Assembly (NCBI GenBank): GCA_964596125.1
Contig: CAZQRP010000013.1
Span: 36,173 to 100,172, forward strand
Direction: 5' to 3'
DNA: 64,000 bases
DNA from: CAZQRP01 sp964596125
GTDB taxonomy: Bacteria > Chloroflexota > Dehalococcoidia > GIF9 > UBA5629
Made by a program: the position numbers and the translations under genes
Part shown: positions 37,709-44,885 of the stretch, piece by piece
Layout of the letters: each line of letters begins with the position of its first letter
Numbering within the stretch: the stretch's first letter is position 1
Notes under the pieces: generated by a model
What the model was told of the DNA's origin: nothing
Database searches by the model: none
What the model saw: the letters and a program-made list of their open reading frames with translations, nothing else

Positions 37709-38100
37709 AGTTTATAGACCTCCAATGTTAGTAGTGGACCAATAAAAGATTTCTTGAACATTTCGAAAGTAATAATATAGCATAAATGGTATAGCGCTAC
37801 AAGAATTTATGACTTATCCATTATAAGGTCATAACTTTGTTTTGCTACTATTGCATGGAGTATAAACGATAGTTGTTGCGCCGGTTCTGTATTGGCATAA
37901 AACTGGACTATGTCTTCATTAAATCAATTAGCTCAATCTGAAATAGGGTGAGAATAAAGTTGTTTTCAGTTAGTATATAGCATTTTTTGGTGTTGGGTCT
38001 TCTGACCTTGATACATATAAATCTAGCTTGGTCGGTATTGTTGTTGAAATAAAAAATATGAACTGCTGCCAGATAGGATTAATGAAATGGCCGGGCATGC
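37709..38100. other. Intergenic region without a gene; dyad at 37807-37834
   Basis: No reading frame is credible. GGAGG at 37719-37723 serves the FHA-ABC gene. An imperfect dyad (TTATGACTTAT at 37807-37817 against ATAAGGTCATAA at 37823-37834) lies about 100 bp upstream of that start and could be an operator. Confidence 0.4.
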
Positions 38101-38565
38101 TCATGTTCCATTGGCTTTAGTTAAATCCGGAGGGCAGCCTGAGGCAATAACATCAAGAGCTCGTTCTATATCAACTTCAGTGTCGATACACCCATCGATT
38201 TCTAGTGGGATGACCATTATAATAGGTGAAAGCTCTTTATTCCCAGTAAGCTCTTGGACTCCTTGAATGCCCTCTTCCAGCTCCTTCTGACAGGCTACGG
38301 CCACAATTCCCTGAGGGCTCTTTTCCTTGATATATCGCAGCGCTAGCTGTCCTCCAGGAGCTATACACACTCCTTTGTAACCAAGGTTTAGAGCAGCCCT
38401 GCGCAGGCGCCCCGTAGCACATACCTCAGTACAACTTTCAGGGCACTCAAGCCCCTGTTTAGTATATTTCCCGGGGCAACTCTGACTGGGACGCAGACAG
38501 TGAGGAAGCAGCAGGACCCTCTGAGAAGGGCTTATATGTTTTAACCTTTCCTCGACATCTATCAT
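38101..38565 (-). CDS. DUF116-family protein
   Basis: This is a cysteine-rich protein of the DUF116 family. The diagnostic stretch is PHCLRPSQSCPGKYTKQG with CPESCTEVCATGRL, followed by GVCIAPGGQLALRYIKE and VACQKELEEGI. The clustered Cys residues probably bind a metal or Fe-S centre. I use ATG 38565; an in-frame TTG at 38607 is possible. It ends the DXS/polyprenyl synthase operon, 30-70 bp after the synthase gene. The biochemical role of DUF116 is not known to me. Confidence 0.88.
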   Translation of the reverse strand: MIDVEERLKHISPSQRVLLLPHCLRPSQSCPGKYTKQGLECPESCTEVCATGRLRRAALNLGYKGVCIAPGGQLALRYIKEKSPQGIVAVACQKELEEGIQGVQELTGNKELSPIIMVIPLEIDGCIDTEVDIERALDVIASGCPPDLTKANGT

Positions 38566-38637
38566 CTTATCACTTTTTAGATAGTAGTTATTATGCGGGT
38601 CAGTCAATTACCTATCTTTATGAACACAGTAATAGCA

Positions 38638-39663
38638 TTAAAAGCTTCGTTCTAATAAAAAATAGGCTACTTCCTTCATTTCATGTTTGGCTGATAGCAA
38701 TATCGGTAGTTTGTCTATTGCTTCTATGGCTTTTCTGCAATACATCTCTGCCGTTTTCTGGGCGTATTGTTGTGCATGAACAGATTCTAAAATTGTTAAA
38801 AAGGTAGCTACATCATTATCATTAAGTAGCCCATTTCCATACATATCTTCCAGTTTCTTTCGTTGTGTTTCTTTTCCCTTGTCCAAAGCATATATAACAG
38901 GAAGAGTTTTTTTTCGTCGCCGAATATCGCTTCCCAGCGGCTTACCTGTCTTTGCCTTGTTGCCCCAAATGCCCAGAATATCATCTTTTATTTGAAAAAT
39001 CAGGCCAAGATTCCTACCTACAGTTCTGAAACTCTTTATTAATTGATTATCGTCACCACCGAGTAGCACTCCAGTCTCCAATGAACATGTTATAAGAGCG
39101 GCTGTTTTTTTCTCGATCATGTTAATATAGTCACGTACATTGATATCAAATCGACTCTCATAATCAATATCGAGATATTGACCCTCTATCAACTTGAGGC
39201 TGCTTTCATCGATAAGTCGCCGGACATGCAATTGTTGTGTCACCGGTATATTATGATTGCTAAGTCGAGAAAGGGCTAAACTGGCAAGGATATGCATCGC
39301 TGTCCCTGCATTTATAGCCTGCGGCTTTCCCCAGATACTCCATACAGTATGGCGATGCCGTCTTTCTCTGTCATCGTCCTGAATATCGTCATGGATTAGT
39401 GAGAAGTTATGAACCAGCTCAATTGCTGCTGCGGCTGGTAAAGCACGGTTATAATCTCTGTTTATAGCTTCACAGGCAAGCAAACACAGAGTTGGACGTA
39501 ATGCCTTACCGGCCAAGCTTTCTCGGAGATTCCCTTTCTCCTCAATCCAGCCCAGGTGGTACCGCATCATATCATAGAGAGGAGACTGTCGATCAGCAAA
39601 TACCAGACCTAATTCAGTATCGATAGCAGAACGATATCTATCGAAAACCGCCGGCCACTTCAT
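38638..39663 (-). CDS. Polyprenyl (geranylgeranyl-type) diphosphate synthase
   Basis: This 341-residue trans-prenyltransferase condenses isopentenyl diphosphate with an allylic diphosphate. GKALRP is at 52-57 and the first aspartate-rich motif DDIQDD at 92-97. The second appears as FQIKDDILGIWG, with the third Asp replaced. HTVWSIWGKPQAINAGTAMH fits the short/medium-chain (farnesyl/geranylgeranyl) subclass. The start overlaps the DXS stop (TGATG), so the two are translationally coupled. Chain length cannot be fixed by reading. Confidence 0.9.
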   Translation of the reverse strand: MKWPAVFDRYRSAIDTELGLVFADRQSPLYDMMRYHLGWIEEKGNLRESLAGKALRPTLCLLACEAINRDYNRALPAAAAIELVHNFSLIHDDIQDDDRERRHRHTVWSIWGKPQAINAGTAMHILASLALSRLSNHNIPVTQQLHVRRLIDESSLKLIEGQYLDIDYESRFDINVRDYINMIEKKTAALITCSLETGVLLGGDDNQLIKSFRTVGRNLGLIFQIKDDILGIWGNKAKTGKPLGSDIRRRKKTLPVIYALDKGKETQRKKLEDMYGNGLLNDNDVATFLTILESVHAQQYAQKTAEMYCRKAIEAIDKLPILLSAKHEMKEVAYFLLERSF

Positions 39664-41561
39664 CAGTTAACTCTCTTATGTAATTCCGCAGACAGCCGGA
39701 TTGGAAGATCGCTAAAGGAGTTAAGGATTGTGCGGGCTATTCCTTCAGCATCGAGACCGAATTTGGCACGTAATAACTCCTGTGAGCCGTGCTCAATGAA
39801 CTCTTCTGGTAAGCCAAGGCACTGTGTCCTTATCGCTCCAAGATCCGAACGTGAAATTACCTGTAATACAGCACTACCCAATCCACCAGACAGGGCATTT
39901 TCCTCGATGGTCAGTATTCTCTTGGTCTTCGTAGCCAGATTTAAGATAAGCTCCGTGTCCAGAGGTTTAGCAAAGCGGGTATTGACAACGGTGCACTCAA
40001 TACCGTCCTTTGCCAATGCATTTGCTGCGTCAAGAGAAGGATATACTGTGGTACCAATAGCTATAAGAGTTATGTCTTCACCATTTCTCAATATCTCGGC
40101 TTTGCCAACAGGTAATTCCTTAAATTGTTGTACTGAAGGCGATTGCTCAATGTTGCCCCTGGGGTAGCGGATTGCCATTGGTGCCCCGAGTTTCGTTGCC
40201 GTGAAGAGCAGATACTGGAGTTCGTCACCATCTTTAGGAGCAGAAACAATCATGTTGGGAATGCTGCGTAGAAATGAAATATCGAAAGGGCCTTGATGCG
40301 TCCTGCCGTCATCGCCAACAATACCGGCGCGGTCAATGGCAAAAATAACTGGAACGTTTTGGATACAGACATCATGTATCACCTGGTCATAAGCTCGCTG
40401 TAAGAAGGTTGAATAAATTGCCACAATTGGGATGAAACCCTGCGTAGCGAGTCCCGCAGCCAGTGTGACAGCATGTTGCTCACAAATGCCGACATCGAAA
40501 ACACGGTGAGGGAATTCAGAAGCAGCAACAGTAAGACCTGTTCCATCAAGCATAGCAGCGGTAATAGCCACTACCTTCTCATTATCCTGCATCAGACGTA
40601 GTACAGTCTGCCCAAAGACCTTACTGTAGGAAGTGAAGTGGCCAATATCTTGAGTCTGGGGGGAGATGCCATGAAACTCTGTGGCATTGTTTTCAGCAGG
40701 TGGATAGCCCTTACCCTTTTTTGTCAGGACATGAATAACCATGGGTTTATATTCGTAGTCCCTTGCTCTTTTCAGCGCTGCTTCAAGCTCACTTATGTTG
40801 TGTCCATCGACAGGGCCAATGTATAGAAATCCAAGCTCTTCCCAGAATGCGCTGGGCAAAAGTGCTTTTTGAAGCCGACTTGTCACCTGTTTACTCGCTT
40901 CCCAGGCCAGATCGCCCATTGGTAATCGGCTGATTGCTTTTTTAGCTTCTTTTTTGGCTAGCTCGAATCTATGATCGAGCCGAACAAAGTTGAGTAAATT
41001 AGATACAGCCCCGATACTGGGCGATATAGACATGCCATTGTCATTAAGTACGAGAATCAATCTGGTACCCAGATGGCCCGCATGGTTAATTGCTTCAAGA
41101 GCCATACCTGTGGTTAGTGCGCCGTCGCCTGTGACTGCTATAATATGATTGTTTTCACCTTTAAGGTCTCGTGCCAGCGCCATACCTAATGCTGCTGATA
41201 CTGAAGTACCAGCGTGTCCTGCCCCAAACGCATCATGTAGGCTCTCCTCACGGCGGGTAAATCCGGAAAGTCCCCCATACAGGCGTATGCTATCAAATCT
41301 GTCTTTACGACCGGTCAGTAGTTTGTGAGCGTAGGCCTGGTGTCCGACATCCCAAACGATTTTATCGTTTGGACTGTTAAAGACACGATGCAGAGCAATA
41401 CTTAATTCCACGACACCTAGATTAGAGGCGAGATGACCGCCATTATGAGATATAGTTTCGATTAGGCGCTGTCGGATTTCCGCTGCCAGCCGTTCAAGTT
41501 CTAACTGTCCCAGACCCTTCAAATCGGCCGGTGAGTCAATTCTGTCTAATATGGTGCCCAT
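39663..41561 (-). CDS. dxs: 1-deoxy-D-xylulose-5-phosphate synthase
   Basis: This 632-residue thiamine-diphosphate enzyme joins pyruvate and glyceraldehyde 3-phosphate in the first step of the MEP isoprenoid pathway. Its motifs are VWDVGHQAYAHKLLTGR, the ThDP motif GDGALTTGMALEAINHAG ending near LNDNGMSISPS, GRTHQGPFDISFLR, the transketolase Glu block (FDVGICEQHAVTLAAG), and a C-terminal domain with EENALSGGLGS. Length matches the family. It heads an operon with the polyprenyl synthase and DUF116 genes. Confidence 0.96.
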   Translation of the reverse strand: MGTILDRIDSPADLKGLGQLELERLAAEIRQRLIETISHNGGHLASNLGVVELSIALHRVFNSPNDKIVWDVGHQAYAHKLLTGRKDRFDSIRLYGGLSGFTRREESLHDAFGAGHAGTSVSAALGMALARDLKGENNHIIAVTGDGALTTGMALEAINHAGHLGTRLILVLNDNGMSISPSIGAVSNLLNFVRLDHRFELAKKEAKKAISRLPMGDLAWEASKQVTSRLQKALLPSAFWEELGFLYIGPVDGHNISELEAALKRARDYEYKPMVIHVLTKKGKGYPPAENNATEFHGISPQTQDIGHFTSYSKVFGQTVLRLMQDNEKVVAITAAMLDGTGLTVAASEFPHRVFDVGICEQHAVTLAAGLATQGFIPIVAIYSTFLQRAYDQVIHDVCIQNVPVIFAIDRAGIVGDDGRTHQGPFDISFLRSIPNMIVSAPKDGDELQYLLFTATKLGAPMAIRYPRGNIEQSPSVQQFKELPVGKAEILRNGEDITLIAIGTTVYPSLDAANALAKDGIECTVVNTRFAKPLDTELILNLATKTKRILTIEENALSGGLGSAVLQVISRSDLGAIRTQCLGLPEEFIEHGSQELLRAKFGLDAEGIARTILNSFSDLPIRLSAELHKRVN

Positions 41562-41733
41562 CTTTATCTTTCAACCCTATCACCAAATGTCATGATACTT
41601 TATGATAAATATTTAATGTTTGGCCGGGCGATTACACTCGTATTGTCCTAGTTTCAATGCGGATAGTAGAGCGAACAGGTATAGATGTAAGATTTTCTGT
41701 ACTCCATAGGCATGAGATTTTGATTTCGTAATG

Positions 41734-42723
41734 CTAGCTGTTTGCCTCAATCAACATTCTCCTGATGTGCAGCAAATCCAGCAACGTAGGTTTCAATCCT
41801 TGATATCGCAAAGCATAATATGCAGTACCTAATTTACTATATTTAATCTTGCCTCTTTCTAAATCGTCCCATAATTTTTTCGATTCACATACCCAACCAA
41901 ACCGTCTTCTTATAGCCTTATCGTAACCCCTCAAATGATCTTTGTCAATTAAATTCGATAATATAATAATGCTTTCAATCGATGTTTGGATACCGGCACC
42001 ACCGAAGGGGACAACTAGGCCAGCGCCTTCTCCAACGGTGACAACCTTCTCGTTAACTAATGGAAATATGGGCCCTGATAACCTGATCGGCTCAGAACAA
42101 GAGCATACTATTTCATCTGAATTCATATCTTCAACAAGACGATGGACCATCTGTTTAATCTCACCTGGTGGTAAGATTGTGGATCCACCCCCGACATGCG
42201 CTTCCCTCTCATTTAGGGGTATTATCCAGAGATAACCACCCCTGATTGCATTAAAGACTGGCACTATTTTCTCTTTTGAAATTACACGATGCTGGTAGCA
42301 CAACGCCTTCTTATCTATGTGCTTTGTAACTGGTGGGCTGTAAGCTCTGGCGATCCCAGTTGCATCAACAATGAGAGTATAACTATCCATATCTGGTTTA
42401 TCGTAACGGATATCGGTAGCAATAGATTCGAGTAGCCCGGGCTTATCTATCCCATAGAGAGTACCTTTAATTTTCCGCCCATCCTGGCTAATATAATCGA
42501 AAGGGTGAAGCAGACGTTTTTCGGTGGAGATGCCTATTTTTTTTAAAAGATGGATGCAAGACTCGCTGGTACCGAATCCACAGGGCCGGATGCCGCACTT
42601 AGTACGATTCTCCTGACCATAGAGGTCCACATCAAATCCCCTCTTTTTAAGAAGGTGATATAAGGTTCTTCCTCCAACACCATCACCTGTAATGCATATA
42701 CGCATTCCTGCCATCTCTTGCAT
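41734..42723 (-). CDS. FAD-dependent geranylgeranyl reductase-family oxidoreductase
   Basis: This flavoprotein of about 329 residues has an N-terminal dinucleotide fold (ICITGDGVGGRTLYHLL) and the second FAD motif VVTVGEGAGLVVPFGGAGIQTSI, typical of the geranylgeranyl reductase/digeranylgeranylglycerophospholipid reductase family. GGYLWIIPLNEREAHVGGG is also family-typical. These enzymes saturate isoprenoid chains. Its place upstream of dxs and a prenyl synthase (172 bp spacer) fits reduction of a prenyl lipid or quinone tail. Start: ATG 42723 (TTG 42726 adjoins). Confidence 0.88.
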   Translation of the reverse strand: MQEMAGMRICITGDGVGGRTLYHLLKKRGFDVDLYGQENRTKCGIRPCGFGTSESCIHLLKKIGISTEKRLLHPFDYISQDGRKIKGTLYGIDKPGLLESIATDIRYDKPDMDSYTLIVDATGIARAYSPPVTKHIDKKALCYQHRVISKEKIVPVFNAIRGGYLWIIPLNEREAHVGGGSTILPPGEIKQMVHRLVEDMNSDEIVCSCSEPIRLSGPIFPLVNEKVVTVGEGAGLVVPFGGAGIQTSIESIIILSNLIDKDHLRGYDKAIRRRFGWVCESKKLWDDLERGKIKYSKLGTAYYALRYQGLKPTLLDLLHIRRMLIEANS

Positions 42724-42836
42724 CAATAATATATTTGTAGCAATCGTGGAATTCTATGGTTATTGGTTTGAAAATCGTACTTAGGGCTGGCCTGGCCTCA
42801 CAAACTATACCACCTTCTAAATTAGTCTCATTGGCA

Positions 42837-43122
42837 TTATAGCTTTTGGAGCAGGTGGCCGATATTGTACGCACCATGTGGGCAAATATTATTATACTCC
42901 ATTCACCTTTCGTCTATCAATATCTTAGCTACATATAACGTTGTGAATACCTCACGATTGAGCAACTCATCCCTTGGTTTCCCATGTAATGATTCTATGA
43001 ACATCGTTTTTAATCCAAGCCGCTCCAGCCGATTTCGTATTGCCTTTGAGGTAAATTCAGGACTATTATCTGACCTAATGTGTTCCGGGATCCCCCGAGA
43101 TACAAACAGGTGAAGTAACTTG
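42837..43122 (-). pseudogene. IS3-family transposase remnant
   Basis: The minus strand encodes the C-terminal part of an IS3-family OrfB: LFVSRGIPEHIRSDNSPEF, RLERLGLKTMFIES, KPRDELLNREVF, then after an in-frame stop MEYNNICPHGAYN. Residues normally between FIEPGSPWENGY and FNGK are deleted, and the N-terminal half is missing. It belongs to the same group as the fragment at 32898-33240. At its 5' end it abuts a hydrolase fragment on the other strand. Confidence 0.75.
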
Positions 43123-43298
43123 TAAAAAGATGGAAGAAACTATTGGATATCGGCGCAAAGACTGTCTATCCGGCCTACGGAGAATCCTTACCCGAAAAAG
43201 AACAGAGAGATATTCAACAACCTTCATCGTGGAATAGATGTCAAAATGATTTATATCAAACACAGGTCCTATATACCAAAATTATAAGTCCAATTTAA
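43119..43298 (+). pseudogene. C-terminal fragment of a metallo-beta-lactamase-fold hydrolase (probable)
   Basis: An open plus-strand frame without a start encodes LVKRWKKLLDIGAKTVYPAY and then GESLPEKEQ. This resembles the closing segment (lkelGAKtvYPaHG) of metallo-beta-lactamase-fold proteins, with Tyr in place of the last His. It joins the transposase remnant directly and ends at TAA 43298. It is likely what remains of a gene broken by the element. Confidence 0.4.
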
Positions 43299-43493
43299 CA
43301 TATATTCCATAATTTGTGCGCTATTAAAAATAGTGAATCGTTCAATCGTCTGAGCTCAGGATTCAACTTGTGTGGGGGGAGTTTTGCGGCCTATAATATT
43401 AAGATAAACGAGGTATCTAAAGGGAACCTGACTACCCAGGGCAAGCTTGTAGCCTGCCGGTTACCGCTTTTAATCTGCCATGGCAGCGAAATA

Positions 43494-44669
43494 ATGAATA
43501 TTGGTATTGTCATTGAAAACTATGGAGTCGTCTATGACGGGATCATGGTCTCTGTCGCCAACCTGTCACAGAATCTTATCAAGAAAGGCCACAACGTTTA
43601 CGTGTTCGCTTCTCACTATCCAATATTCAATCCAAGTAGTGAATCTCATGTAATCTGGGTGCCATCCTTTTACTCATGGGTGTTTCCTCCCTATCGGATC
43701 TCAAAACCATGGGCTGCGAAGAATATATTTGATCAACTTTTCCGCCAACTGCGTCTGGATATCGTCCATTCTCAAATTCCCTCTCTCATGATCTATCCTG
43801 CATATGAAGTCTGTAAAAAGCTTGGCATTCCTCACGTCGCTACATACCATGTCTATCTGGAACGATATGTAACAGACTATGTTACGATTGTTCCCCAGGT
43901 ACTTACAAGGCGGCTGGCAAATAACTATAGCCGTTCTGCGTGCAGTCGTAGTGACTGCTTGATTGTTCCTTCTGTAGCTATTGAAAAGCTGCTGCAGGGG
44001 TATGGCATTGAGACGAAAATGGAGTGCATCGCATACGGGATCGATGTTGAGACATTCAAAGATGCTAATGGCATTGCGATCAGGAGGGAGTTCGGGCTCG
44101 AAGCGAGTGACAAAGTCCTTCTTTATGTGGGGCGCTTAACCAGTGAGAAGAATATCCAATTTCTTTTCAAGGTGCTGGGTCGGCTATTGAACGATAATGT
44201 GGCGAGCCGCTTGAAGATGATTGTGGTCGGAGCGGGTAGGCACGAGACGCAGATCAAAAGAGACTGCTGTAAAATGGGAGTCGGTGGAGCCGTAATCTTC
44301 GCAGGCTTAGTGAAAGACCGCCGCCGACTGGCCGATTTCTACGCTGCGGCTGACGTATTCGTATTCGCGTCAGTCACCGAAACTTTCGGATTAGTTCTAC
44401 TAGAAGCCCAAGCTTGCGGCACGCCAGTCGTTGCTGTAGGAGAAGGGGGTGTTTGCGATGCCGTGGAAGACGGTCATGGTGGATTCCTGACGCGACCGGA
44501 CATAGATCAATTCACCGAGATGGTACGCAGGTTACTTCTGAATCCTGAACTAAGACAGGAACAATCTGGTAAAGCCCGGAAGCACGCAATCAAGTTCTCC
44601 TTGAATAACATGACATCGAGTTTGCTGAGAGTTTATGGAACCTTGGTGGAACGTACAAAGGCTAATTGA
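43494..44669 (+). CDS. GT4-family glycosyltransferase
   Basis: This 391-residue GT-B enzyme opens with MNIGIVIENYGVVYDGIMVSVANLSQNLIKKGHNVYVF. IAYGIDVETF begins the linker to the donor domain, LLYVGRLTSEKNIQFL opens the GT4 domain, and SVTETFGLVLLEAQACGTPVV carries the E-x7-E motif. The frame stays open upstream to TTG 43314, but the conserved domain begins at ATG 43494, which gives normal length. This type includes mannosyl- and diacylglycerol glucosyltransferases. It is single in its transcription unit, beside transposon debris. Confidence 0.9.
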   Translation: MNIGIVIENYGVVYDGIMVSVANLSQNLIKKGHNVYVFASHYPIFNPSSESHVIWVPSFYSWVFPPYRISKPWAAKNIFDQLFRQLRLDIVHSQIPSLMIYPAYEVCKKLGIPHVATYHVYLERYVTDYVTIVPQVLTRRLANNYSRSACSRSDCLIVPSVAIEKLLQGYGIETKMECIAYGIDVETFKDANGIAIRREFGLEASDKVLLYVGRLTSEKNIQFLFKVLGRLLNDNVASRLKMIVVGAGRHETQIKRDCCKMGVGGAVIFAGLVKDRRRLADFYAAADVFVFASVTETFGLVLLEAQACGTPVVAVGEGGVCDAVEDGHGGFLTRPDIDQFTEMVRRLLLNPELRQEQSGKARKHAIKFSLNNMTSSLLRVYGTLVERTKAN

Positions 44670-44885
44670 AGAGTTAAGTGCGGGCGTCTTGAGCCCAGGT
44701 TGTTGTATACGATGAATTGAAGCGATTGGACACAGTTGTGATTTCGTTGCACTAGCTTGCGCTATAACATGTAAATTTTCACTGGAACCCAGCCTAACCG
44801 AGTTTAGATAGAGGTAAGTATTAGAACACTGCTAACAGTGAATACTACATACTTATTTACAATAATCCGTTAAGCAACGCAATTA

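Noticed and set aside
42683..43263. Small open frames between the reductase gene and the GT4
   Set aside because: They are frame shadows of the IS3-family remnant and the hydrolase fragment.
43314..43493. 60-residue N-terminal extension of the GT4 from TTG 43314
   Set aside because: The GT4 fold begins at ATG 43494 and gives a normal length. The extension has no domain similarity and follows transposon debris.
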